Assembly (NCBI GenBank): GCA_027563935.2
Contig: CM050452.1
Span: forward strand, 34,480,850-34,544,849
Source: Costus lasius
Lineage: Eukaryota; Streptophyta; Magnoliopsida; Zingiberales; Costaceae
Direction of reading: 5' to 3'
DNA length: 64,000 nucleotides
Made by a program: the position numbers and the translations under genes. Position 1 is the first letter of the stretch; each line of letters begins with the position of its first letter. Under the pieces are notes generated by a model that did no database searches, was not told the origin of the DNA, and saw only the letters and a program-made list of their open reading frames with translations. Shown here in pieces: positions 1 through 11,326 of the stretch.

Positions 1-829
1 ACTTACGTTATCACGATCAGTGAGGGGTATCTAGCAACACATCACTGTCTCCCGATATAAAGGAAAGAGTCTTCCAAGACTACACCCAAACCACAGCACA
101 AGCGTGAACCCAAGTCACTTGACATATGTGTTTCCTTTGCCACTGGATGTTCTTATTGGACAAGCGTGTCAAGCCTGTAATTCCAATATGATGAGAATGA
201 TTAGATCAGATGAACATAGTCATCTGGGTATGGCCATACACTTTCTCAACCATCTCATCCAGGGGGCCCCTTCAGAACATCACACTCCAACAAGGAGACG
301 GCAATCCTATATCTATCACTAGTGCCCTAACATGACTCATGCTCATTATCCAAGATAGTCTATAACCATTATGTTTCAAATGATATTGAACTACCTCAAA
401 ACAATGCCAATCATCATTTAGAAACACAAGTGATCTCAAGTCAGAGGAAATATGCCACTTGTTTGCATATAAGGATTATTCACATTGTGACAAGCAATTG
501 AATATCCTAAGTAGGGTCTGTCCAGTACATCCAATGTACCCATGAGTCTACATCTTATTCCATGCTCGAAGCATCCTATAAGATTAGAACACATATTAGT
601 CTCAATCATATCAAGGCTGTCTCATGTTCACCAAGATATCTCGACTAAGGACAATACTGCATGTCAGCCAAGCTAAACACCATTGAGACATTATTCAGAA
701 GTTTACATATGGCAGCAGATAATGCAACAACCTGAATAACAACCATTGCCTTTATAAACATTAAGTTTATACATGATACTGATATAATCCCAAGGCCTCA
801 AACATTAGCCTTAAGGGCATACCCCAACA
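1..829 (-). repeat. Copia A 3' LTR, partial (cut by window start)
   Basis: Ends on the plus strand in CCCCAACA, the complement of the LTR start TGTTGGGG. It is followed by a polypurine tract on the element strand. The sequence matches 37968-38796 base for base as far as I can read. Small open frames here are not genes. A weak TATA-like box (CCTTTATATCGG on the minus strand) lies at about 52-63. Confidence 0.93.
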
Positions 830-846
830 ATCTCCCACTTGCACTT
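830..846 (-). other. Polypurine tract of copia A
   Basis: On the element strand the tract reads AAGTGCAAGTGGGAGAT directly before the LTR start TGTTGGGG. This is the usual site for plus-strand DNA priming. The same tract occurs at the same place in copias B-E. Confidence 0.85.
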
Positions 847-849
847 AAT

Positions 850-3800
850 CTAATGGTTGAGAAATCTCAAACCCATATTATTATAGTGCTTCTCATGCTT
901 CTGCTACGCCAGAGGCTTTGTAAGCTAGTCAGCTAGATTGTCATCTGTATGAACCTTGCAGATTTTGATCTCGCCACGATCAATGATCTCCCGGATCAAG
1001 TGAAACCTTCTCTGTATGTGCTTGGACTTCTGGTGCGACCGTGGTTCCTTTGCTTGTGCTATTGCTCCAGTGTTATCACAGAAGATAACCAATGGATCTG
1101 CACTCGAAGGAACAACACCAAGTTCCTGAACGAACTTACGAATCCACACTGCCTCCTTGGATGCTTCTGAGGCTGCAACATACTCGGCTTCTGTTGTGGA
1201 ATCAGCAACAATTGATTGTTTGAAACTTTTCCACACCACTGCTCCTCCATTCAAGCTAGAAACATAGCCTGATTGCGATCGGAAATCATCCTGGTCAGAT
1301 TGGAACGAAGCGTCAGTATATCCTTCAATACTGAGTTCTTCCTGACCTCCATAAATCAAGAACATATCTTTGGTCCTCTGAAGATATTTCAAAATGTTCT
1401 TGACCGCAATCCAGTGTGCCTTCCCTGGATTACTTTGGAACCGACTGGTCACGCTTAACCCGTAAGTGACGTCTGGGCGAGTACACAACATCGCATACAT
1501 AATGGACCCAATAGCCGAAGCATAAGGCGTATTGTCCATTTCATCTTTCTCAGTCTGTGTTTGTGGACACTGACTCTTTGAAAGATTCAGACCATGTCTG
1601 ACTGGAAGATATCCTCTTTTAGAATTTTCTAAATGGAATCTCTCCAGGACTTTATCGATGTAAGTACTCTGGCACAGCCCGAGAAGCCTCTTAGATCTAT
1701 CTCTGTAGATCTTCACACCTAATACATATGCTGCTTCTCCTAAATCTTTCATCTGGAAACATTTTCTTAACCATGCCTTGACGGCATGCAGTTCAGGAAC
1801 ATCGTTTCCAATGATCAAGATATCATCGACGTAGAGGACTAGGAAAGTAATCACGCTCCCACTAAACCTCTTATATACACACGGGTCATCTTCATTCTTG
1901 ATGAAACCAAATTCACAGATTGATTCATCAAAATGAATATTCCAGCTTCTCGATGCTTGTTTAAGTCCATAAATGGACTTCTTTAATTTACATATTTTAT
2001 GACGATCTGATGGATTGATGAAACCTTCAGGTTGTGTCATATACACATCCTCTTCTAGTTTTCCATTAAGGAAAGCGGTTTTCACATCCATTTGCCAGAT
2101 CTCATAATCATAATATGCCGCTATCGCAAGAATAATCCGAATAGACTTGAACATGGCTACAGGAGAGAAAGTTTCATCATAATCTATCCCGTAGATTTGT
2201 TTGAAACCTTTCGCAACTAGCCTGCCTTTATAGCTAACCACGTTACCATCCATGTCAATCTTCTTCTTGAAGATCCACTTACAGCCTATAGGGATTACTC
2301 CCGGAGGCGGATCAACCAAATCCCAGACTTGGTTATCTGACATGGAGTCCATCTCGGCTCGCATAGCTTCAAGCCATCTTGCTGATTCCGGTCCACTGAC
2401 CGCATCCGCATAAGTGAGGGGTTCATCATCAATGATGTAGACTCCGTCATAGCGCTCAGGCTGTCGACGGATCCTTCCCGATCTTCGCGGTTCCCGTGAT
2501 ATCTGAGCCTCAGGTTGTTCAGTAACCTGATCTACTGGCTCAGGCTCATCCAACTGTGCTTGACTACTTTGTCCTTCTTCTGGATTCTCATCCAGCTTTA
2601 TTTCTCTCCCACTGGCCTCTTGCAGAAGAAATTCCTTCTCAAGAAAAATAGCCGTCCGAGCAACAAATACTTTGTTCTCTTTGGGATCGTAGAAATAATA
2701 ACCCTTTGTTTCTTTAGGGTAACCGACAAAGATACATTTCTCAGATCTGCTCTCTAGTTTCCCAGAGGCGAGCTTTTTGACATAAGCCTCGCAACCCCAG
2801 ATCTTAATAAATGTCAAGCTCGGTTGTTTCCCATACCATAACTCATATGGCGTCTTTGAAACGGCCTTGGATGGCACTCGGTTTAGTACCTTTGCAGCTG
2901 TTTCCAGTGCAAATCCCCAAAAGGAGTAAGGTAGAGTAGCCTGACTCATCATAGAACGAACCATATCCAGTAAGGTTCTATTTCTCCTCTCGGACACACC
3001 ATTCCATTGCGGTGTTCCTGGTGGAGTGAGCTGTGAGATAATCCCACACTCCTTCAGATAGTCAGTAAACTCTCGACTCAAGTATTCTCCACCTCGATCT
3101 GAACGAAGTGCCTTGATATTTCGGCCTAGCTGATTTTGTACTTCATTTTTGAACTCTTTGAACTTGTCAAATGATTCACTCTTATGTCTCATTAGATAGA
3201 CATAGCCATATCTACTAAAATCATCAGTAAAGGTAATGAAGTATGAATAGCCACCTCTGGCATGTTTACTAAATGGCCCACACACATCACTATGAATGAG
3301 GTCAAGTAAACCTGAAGCCCTTTGACCTTTGTTGGAAAAAGGAGTCTTCGTCATTTTGCCCATTAAACAAGCTTTGCATGTATCAAACTCCTCATAGGAG
3401 AATGATCCCAGCAGTCCATGTTCATGCAACCGCTTAATGCGCTTCTTGTTAATGTGGCCTAAACGACTATGCCATAGCAAGGTGCTGTCATCAGCATACT
3501 TGGCTTTCTTATTATCAATCTGTTGTACAGAATATTCCATGTCCAACATGAATAACCCATTGTTAATCGACCCAGTAGCATAAACAATATTATCAAAAGA
3601 AATATAACACTTTGAAATTTTGCATTCAAAGGAAAACCCTTTCCTGACAAGAGCAGGAATAGAGATAATATTCTTAGTTATGCTCGGTACAAAATAACAA
3701 TTGTCCAGTTCTAATACAAAACCAGATGGTAAAGAGATGTGATATTCTCCTACAGCAACAGCAGCAACCCGTGCCCCGTTTCCTACTCGTAGGTCCACCT

Positions 3801-4743
3801 CATGCTGTCCCACCTGTCTTCTTCTCTTGAGTTCCTGTACATTTGAACAAATGTGAACTCCACATGCAGTGTCCAACACCCATGAAATAGAAGAAGATAG
3901 CATGACTTCAGTCACAAAAATACCTGAGCCAGAAGCGAAAGGGTTGCTTCCCTTCTTATCTCCTTGGAGCGCTTTACAGTCCTTTTTCCAGTGACCCAGC
4001 TGGCCACAATGGAAGCATCTGTACTCCTTTGACCGCTTTATCTTTTGCTTTAGAGCCTTGTTGTAGCTCTTGAGAGGGGCTTTGCCCTTCTTCCCCTTCT
4101 TCTTGTTCCTTGAAGGAACCATTAGGACAGAGGATGAAGGCTTTCCCTTCTCACGAGACTGAGTCTGCTCTGTAGTCAAGAGCATGTTCAGTAACTCTGC
4201 CGGGGTATAGTCGATCTTGTTCATATTAAAATTAATGATGAACGGATCGATAGAGGCCGGGAGAGACTGCAAGATGATGTCTACAACAAGCTCCTGATTG
4301 ATGGTGTGTCCCAGTTTCTCTAGAGCCTCCTTGTACCCAATCATCTTGAGCACGTGAGCTCCCACTGGACTCCCTTCAGTCAGTTTGCTCTGAAAGAAAA
4401 GTTTAGTCAAGTTATAGCGTTCAGTCCTTGCCTATGCAGCATACAGCATCTTGAGATTTGCTATAATTTCAATAGCAGATAAATCTTCATGCTAACGCTG
4501 CAGCTGTGGCGTCATAGACGCTAGCATAAGGCAAGCGACATCAATGCTATCATTGACATGCTTCTCATAAGCTTCCCGAACCGCCCTTGCGGCGTTCACA
4601 GCGGGTTGAGGCGGTATTGCCGTCTCGAGGACATACAGTTTCCTCTCAGCCTTAAGAACAATCTTAAGGTGTCCGTACCAGTCTGAGAAGTTTGGCCCAG
4701 CAAACTTCTCCCTTTCCAGTAGGGATCGCACATTGAACACTGT
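850..4743 (-). pseudogene. Copia A gag-pol polyprotein, broken
   Basis: The frame covers the whole copia polyprotein: gag with a CX2CX4HX4C zinc knuckle (CFHCGQLGHWKKDC), protease (LDTACG), GAG-pre-integrase, DDE integrase, RT with YVDD, and RNase H with TDAS and EAE motifs. The order protease-integrase-RT-RNase H defines copia. It is disabled at four points. The start ATG used by copias B-E is ACA here (4741-4743). In-frame TAG codons stand at 4492-4494 and 4432-4434, both where relatives have CAG. A third TAG at 925-927 removes about the last 24 residues. The longest open stretch is 925-4410. A few small indels (for example near the gag linker) set A slightly apart from B-E. Any protein made would lack most of gag. 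Confidence 0.93.
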
Positions 4744-6545
4744 GGTGTTCGTTGCTGCAGTAATCTACAACATTGCAAGAACAGCAAGGTCAGTATCAAT
4801 GTTAGAATCAATCCAGGACTTAAGAATGATTCTTATCTCACTATTTTATCTGACTGAAAAATCTAGTAAAACAGTCCGAAAGAGTAAAACTCTTTTAGTG
4901 AGATGGGATCCAGATTTCATACTTGGTCTCCGCGTCCCGCTCAGGCGAGATAAGATGCACAGAGAGTACAAGCACTAATCTCTGGTAGGCAATCCCTGCC
5001 AATCGCCAACCCGTGTGATTCCCCTTCATCTGGGCAATCCAGCAGACTGTGCCAACTGAGTTGGTACAACACAGTCTCTGATCCCACAGATGGCTGCCTC
5101 CATATGGCTACCATATGCTCAATATGCAGCCTACATGGTCAAGCTGACCTGACCTACTCCCTGGACCACCACGTGCTATGCTGAGCAACGAGAAGCGATA
5201 AATCCCTTCTCTGTAACACGCAGGTGTAATCACACACCGTCTGAAGATAGATGGGCGTGCCCACTGAGTGGGTACAACACGACCCCAACGATAGTCAGAA
5301 CAGTGAGGTTTCGCGTCAGAAGGCTATCGTGCTTGATCTTTAACGTTGGATTTTAACGGTCCTTTTATCTTCTTACTATCATATAAATCCTATGGTGATA
5401 GCAGAAGAATAAATCATGCAGTTACTAAATTACTTAAACAGTAAATTAAAAGCATGATGATCTTATGTGGTAAAAGCCCATTAAGCCTAAGTAAGACCTT
5501 AATTAACTTAAGTCTTCACTTGAGCTCTTCATGGGTCTTTAGCATTTCATCTGGCCCAACCCGGGCCCAAGCGCCCACTACAGCTCAGATGCGCCCACCA
5601 GGTAAAATGCGCCTGTCCTAGAGTCGAACCCTAGACCTCCCACTGGTGAAGCCACTTGCTGCATGCGCCTCTGCCATGTGTGCTCTATGCTCATGTCTGA
5701 TTAAATTACAATTTAATCTATCTAGACATGATTGACACGCAGGTCAATTACACTTTATAAATTAATTAAAAATGTGATGGGCAGATCACAATAATAATTT
5801 ACAAATAATAATCCAGGCATGCAGGCCCCAGCACAGCACACATTAAATTTGGCAGCCCACATAAGATGAAATAGACATTCATTCATGTTATACAAACAAC
5901 ATGTGATCCAAACAGGAAAATAAAATTTTCGAAAATCCCATTGGCATCAATTTTATTTCCTTATGAGCCCTACTACATTACAACGGTCTATTAATAGGGA
6001 TCCACTCATCAGACCTAGTCAGACCCACTGCCCTTGCATGCACCAAGTCATAACCGACTTGAGTCGACCTCATGGTCAACAATGCATGCCTTAAGGGCTG
6101 AACGTCCCTCATGAGTTCTGGCAAGCGGGTGTGACCCCGGGCCTTAATCATGAGCGTTCACTGGTTGTCTCAATCAGACATCGCTACACGCCTTTCTGCA
6201 GTCGACCAATAGCCACCACATGCTTGCGCATAGGTGCCATCTGGTCGACCCATCTAGGCTGTCAGATGGTCTGATCAGACAGTTGGGTCTATACTGGACG
6301 ATGACTTCAACCCTAATAACCCATCTAAGTTTTTCAAGTAGGCGCTTAGATCTAATGGATGCGCACAAGTAAAAGAGTTTGATCAAAAACTACAACATGC
6401 GCCAACAATATACATGCGCCAATGTAAAGCATACATCTATTTTCGCATAATCATCTATCATGTGTTTTCGCATGTCATTTAGATCTATTCATAAGCACAA
6501 ACAAGGATCACAAAAACAAGCAATCATATGATCATACAAAAACCT
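4744..6545 (-). other. Copia A untranslated leader
   Basis: About 1.8 kb between PBS and polyprotein, with no credible gene. It holds a 7-bp hairpin AAAGAGT/ACTCTTT (4879-4895), two related palindromes about 210 bases apart (CCAACTCAGTTGG near 5051-5063 and CCCACTCAGTGGG near 5260-5272 on the element strand), a tRNA-like block with a B-box-like GGTTCGACTC on the minus strand (5621-5630), and a perfect 12-bp palindrome GTCTGATCAGAC (6269-6280). All except the tRNA-like block are shared by copias B-E. Confidence 0.75.
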
Positions 6546-6557
6546 GCTCTGATACCA
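6546..6557 (-). other. Primer-binding site of copia A
   Basis: The minus strand reads TGGTATCAGAGC, complementary to the 3' end of plant initiator tRNA-Met. It lies two bases inside the 5' LTR end at 6560. Confidence 0.9.
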
Positions 6558-6559
6558 AT

Positions 6560-7338
6560 TGAAAGTGCCTAAAGGGGGGGCGAAACCCTAATAGGCGCAT
6601 ATCAGAACTTGTAACAAGAAGAAATTAGGGTTTCTAAGATCGCATGCATGAACATATGATCAACTTAAAATTTTGTATAGATCTAGTGAGAGATCATACC
6701 ATTGCCATTGCTTGGATGGCGACTTGGAAGAAGAGGGCGAGCGGCTCTCCTCCAAAGGTGACGCACACAAGGTGAAGATGACTACTCCCTTGGCGTCTTT
6801 GTGCTAGCAAAGCTTCAAGGTTTCCCTTCGTGAAGGAGACGAGAGATGTCTCTTGGTTTTGTTCTCTTCTCCTTTGCGTGAAGTCTCTCCACACGACACA
6901 CGAGAGAGGTCAAGAGAGGAGAAGATGGCGACGAGAGAAGCGTTGCTCTTCGAACGTGGAGGCGTTCCACACTTTGGAAAAACCGATTTCCAAAAATAGC
7001 AAGTGCTTCAATGTATGCGATCATGCGTTCACTCCAAGTGAACCGATCGCAAACTTTTTCTCTCCCATTGAACCATGCGTTCATATAATGAACCGGTTCA
7101 ATTGGATTTGGTTCAAAGACCAAATCAAACCAAGCATTGGTCTGGATCAAATTAAACCATAAGGCTCAAGATCTAACCATTCATCTCTTGATGCTCTTGA
7201 TCTTACCGATCTAGCATCAATTCTCTCACGCAAACTTTTTCTCTCCCATTGAACCATGCGTTCATATAATGAACCGGTTCAATTGGATTTGGTTCAAAGA
7301 CCAAATCAAACCAAGCATTGGTCTGGATCAAATTAAAC
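6560..7338 (-). repeat. Copia A 5' LTR, 3' part (U5 side), split by solo LTR S
   Basis: Begins on the plus strand with TGAAAGTGCC beside the PBS and runs to the insertion point of solo LTR S; the rest of the LTR is at 37713-38796. It contains a 181-bp tandem duplication: 7048-7228 is repeated from 7229 to 7338 and then continues past the insertion at 37713-37783. The last five bases, TAAAC (7334-7338), are the target duplication of S. Confidence 0.9.
7048..7338. repeat. 181-bp tandem duplication in copia A 5' LTR
   Basis: The stretch starting CGCAAACTTTTTCTCTCCC at 7048 recurs at 7229, a period of 181 bp. The first copy already carries the sequence CATAAGGCTCAAGATC, which otherwise lies just beyond the insertion of S. 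The duplication therefore came before, or accompanied, the S insertion into the second copy. Confidence 0.85.
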
Positions 7339-9085
7339 TGTAACGCCCTCGATTTTTCTGAATTATAATTTAAGGTTATAAATTCTGTTTCTGTATTTTT
7401 ATCTGTTAAAATTTTGGGATTTTTGCCTAAGTGTAGGAATTTTTCCTACAGGGCAAAAATAATTATTTTGGTTGGGGATTTGAACCCTCAACCTTGATTC
7501 TTTTCTCCTGGAATTTCTTCCACCATGGTGGCGCATATTTCTGATATTATTGGAGTGGCGCAGGGTGGTTAAGCCCAGGTAAGCCCATAAAACCGATTTT
7601 TCACTTAAGTTAACTGGGTTATTGGATCTTGGATCCATTTGGGGTGGGAGAAAAAGAAGAATTTCGTAAGGGCTCCTCTCCCTCACGACTTTTGTGGATT
7701 TTCTTGCCCTAGCCGCCTGTGGTTGTCGCCCCTCACTGTGCTTGGCGCCTCCTGAAATTTTTGACGCTGGTGGTGGCAGACTGGTGGTGGACGAATTTCC
7801 TGGTGATCCTCTGTCTTGGCGTTTTTTTCTCTGTGGACGATTCTTCTTGTGAGTAATTCGATCCTAAGGAGTCTAATCCGCTAAATTGTATATTATCATT
7901 CTATTAAAATTCGTTATTTGCAATGATTATCCGTATGGGGTCGAATTCAAAGATTTATAGGGTTTTAAAATCCTGTTCTGCTGAAATCTGCATTCTCTAA
8001 TCTGATCTTTGTGTACTATAAACCCAATATCTCATGGCCTATATATCCAAATCGCACGAAATAAATTTTGTATGAAACTAGATACATTCGGCTTTAATTT
8101 GAATATGATATCGACCATATCCGAGCTGTATTCGTATTTCAATCTGTATTGCAATCTGGCTGTACAAAATCAGTTTTCTGGAAATCTGGATTTCGACCTT
8201 TATGTGTTCGAACCATCATATCTCCCTAGGTATAGCTCGAAATCTTGTCAAATCAGTTTTAATTGAAAGTAGACTCGAAGGGGTTTATTTTTACTACCAT
8301 GTCGCCTATTTTCTGTTAGTTATTTGATCTGAAATTTGTGTCGCAATTCTGATATACGAATCTGTTTTCTGGAATTCTGAAATCCCGACCTTTCTATGCT
8401 CGAACACCCATACCTCCCCGGTTATAACTCCAAATTCGACGGATTCAGTTCTATTGGAAAGTAGATTCAAATAGCTTCATTGTGAATATCATATTGCCTA
8501 TTTTAGATTACTTACTCGGTCTGAAACATCTGTTGCAAGTATGATATATTAATCTGTTTTTTTTCTGAAACATCTGTTTAACTGTTTGTTATGTGAAAAA
8601 TTTCTATTCTGTATATATATGTTGTGAATTTTCTGAAACTTTGAATGTGTTACAACCTTTGTGAGAACATAGAATGGTTTGACATGAATTAAGGTTAGTT
8701 ACATGAAATCTAAGGAATTCAAGGAATGCACTCGTATATTACTTCTGGTTGATGGTAAAAAAATTATGAAGTGTGTTCAGCTTTGATTTTCTGCAAATTG
8801 TAATTTTGTTAAGGACTGGATATTGGGGTGTGTCATTTCCTGGTTTGTGAGACACTTTGGGCATGATGTGAGAATTGAGTGGTGGTTAGTCCTACTCCTC
8901 CGTTTCAGCATGACCTGTTCTGTAAAATTTATGCCCTAATGTAGCACTCTTCCGTGTCCTTACCCTCCTTCTGTGGCGCTGTAATGGTGCTGATAGTCTA
9001 CTACGACCCTTGAGACACTAGTGAAGGGTAGATGTGAGCTGGTCTCACCTTCCATTCTCCCTCCACTATTTCTGTTCTGTTCTGG

Positions 9086-9215
9086 GTATTGGAGGCCAGA
9101 GTGCCACGTCCTGACAAGACGGGGGCCACCCACTGATACCTCCTCTACCAGTATTGGAGGCCAGAGTGCCACGTCCTGACAAGACGGGGGCCACCCACTG
9201 ATACCTCCTCTACCA
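9086..9215. repeat. 65-bp tandem duplication in solo LTR S
   Basis: A unit beginning GTATTGGAGGCCAGAGTGCC occurs at about 9086 and again at 9151, nearly identical over its whole length. Confidence 0.9.
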
Positions 9216-9262
9216 TTCTGTTTCTGATATGCATGCATGTCTCGTCCTCGGCAGAGGTGGGG

Positions 9263-9316
9263 TCAGACCTTCTGTGGTCATCAGACCTTCTGTGGTCTTC
9301 AGGCCTTCTGTGGCCT
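9263..9316. repeat. 18-bp repeat, three copies, in solo LTR S
   Basis: TCAGACCTTCTGTGGTCA and two close variants follow one another head to tail. Confidence 0.9.
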
Positions 9317-9598
9317 TTCTGTTTCCGATGTAGACTATCCGTTTGGATTCTGAAAATTCTGATTTTCTGTCTGTCAGCTCTAATTTCTGTAGTTCTGTTT
9401 CAATCTGTTCTGTCTGTCAGCTCTGATTTTCTGTAGTTCTGTTCCGATCTGTATTATAGATGTGTTGGGCGGTGTGATTAGTTGGAATGGGTTGGTAGAC
9501 TGATATCCTACTTCATGCTTGATGCCTATTGTTATAAGTGTCTGTATTTGATTATGTTTTGTTTCTGATATGAGTGTGCATGTTAAGTGTCTTATCTG

Positions 9599-11306
9599 TG
9601 AAGGAACCCCTTTCAAGAGGGGGGGGGGGCGAAAACCCTATTAGGATGGCGCATAAAACCTTTTGCAAGCGGAAGAAGGGCTTTCATAGATCTTTATATC
9701 GCATATGATCAACTTAGATGGATATGAGAAGGATCCATACCGTCGCCATCTCTTGGATGGTATCTTGGAAGAAGAAAGCAAGAGAGATCTCCTCCAAAGG
9801 TTGTCGCACACAAGAGGAAGAAGGCCTACTTCTTTGGGGAGATTTGTGCTAGCAATGCTCCAAAGCTTCCTTGATCGTTTGAGGGATGATGAGATGAAAA
9901 TTTGGCCGAATCCTCTTGTCGTCAACCTTCACGCCACCAGCCGTGAGTCGTCCAATGCCAAGAGCGAATTAGCGAGAGGAATAGAGAGGATGCCTTGCAA
10001 GTGAACGTGGAAACGTTCCCACGTTGAAAACCGAAAGTTCCCAAAATAGCAAGCCTTGATTACATGCGTTATGCGTTCACCAAGTGAACCATGCGCAACT
10101 CTCTTCTCCCACCTGAACCTTGTGCTCAACCCATGAGCCGGTTCAAGATGTTTGGTTCAATGACCAAACCAAATCAGCCCAAACATTAAGTCTAGATCGA
10201 ATTAGACCCTAAGGTCCTAGATCTGACCATTCATCTCCAGATGCTTCTGATCTGATCGATCTAGCATCAACACCCTCGATCGAAGCTTACCGATCTCAAG
10301 CCCTAATCAATCAAACATGATCAGACCAGATCTCACTTACAATCAGAGTTTAAATCCCTTTAAACTGAACCGAAACAATTCAGTCCACACGATTTGACTT
10401 AAGTAAGCCATATCATCAAATTGTGCGACCCTGAGGGTTTCCTTTAAATGTCGGTAATGATAACTTACGTTATCACGATCAGTGAGGGGTATCTAGCAAC
10501 ACATCACTGTCTCCCGATATAAAGGAAAGAGTCTTCCAAGACTACACCCAAAACACAGCTCAAGTGTGAATCCTTTTCACTAGGCTTCACTAGGCATACA
10601 TATTTCCTTTGCCACTGGATGTTCTTATTGGACAAGCGTGTCAAGCTTGTAGCTCCAATATGATGAGCATGATTAGACCAGATGAACACAGTCACCTGGG
10701 TATGGCCATACACTTTCTCAATCATCTCAGCCGGGGGGGCCCCTTTAGAACACCACACTCCTTAAACAAGGAGACGGCAATCCTATATCTATCACTAGTG
10801 CCCTAACCTGACTCATGATCATTATCCAAGATAGTCTATGACCATTATCTTTCAAATGATATTGAACTACCTCAAAACAATGACAATCATCATTTAGAAA
10901 CACAAGTGATCTCAAGTCAGAGGAGATGTGCCACTTGTAGCAAACAAGGATTATTCACATTGTGACAAGCAATTGAATATCCTAGTAGGGTCTGTCCAGT
11001 ACATCCAATGTACCCATGAGTCTACATCTTATTCCATGCTCGAAGCATCCTATAAGATTAGAACACATATTAGTCTCAAGCATATCAAGGCTGTCTCAAG
11101 TTCACCAAGATATCTCGACTAAGGACTTAACTGCATGTCAGCCTAGCTGAACAACTTTGAGACATTATTCAGAAGAACATATATTGCAGCAGACAATGTA
11201 GCTTAACTGAATAACAACCATGCCTTTATAAACATAACAGTTTATTACATGATACTATTACAATCCCAAAGGCCTCAAACATTAGCCTTAAGGGCATATC
11301 CCAACA
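9599..11306 (-). repeat. Copia B 3' LTR
   Basis: Starts TGAAGGAACCCC and ends CCCAACA on the plus strand. The U5 end carries a CCCCTTT...GAGGGGG inverted repeat with a long G-run. No gene; short open frames recur identically in the other LTR. Confidence 0.94.
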
Positions 11307-11323
11307 ATCTCCCACTTGCACTT
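11307..11323 (-). other. Polypurine tract of copia B
   Basis: Purine-rich on the element strand (AAGTGCAAGTGGGAGAT), directly before the LTR start. Confidence 0.85.
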
Positions 11324-11326
11324 AAT

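Larger units (their letters stand above)
7339..9598 (+). repeat. Solo LTR S, first piece
   Basis: AT-rich LTR sequence without a credible gene. Two degenerate related blocks lie at about 8165-8290 and 8350-8475 (both contain GACCTTT, TCGAAC, and GAAAGTAGA-type strings). A 65-bp tandem pair (9086-9215) and an 18-bp triplet (9263-9316) follow. The piece ends at ATCTG, the target duplication of copia B. Confidence 0.8.

Noticed and set aside
104..322. Small open frames in the copia LTRs (for example 104-322, 10609-10806, 43904-44101)
   Set aside because: They recur in every LTR copy with substitutions that do not favour coding, start at arbitrary Met codons and match no family. They are LTR sequence.
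6815..7162. Overlapping 110-codon frames on both strands in copia A's 5' LTR
   Set aside because: Both strands are open over the same stretch and it spans the LTR's internal duplication; not a gene.
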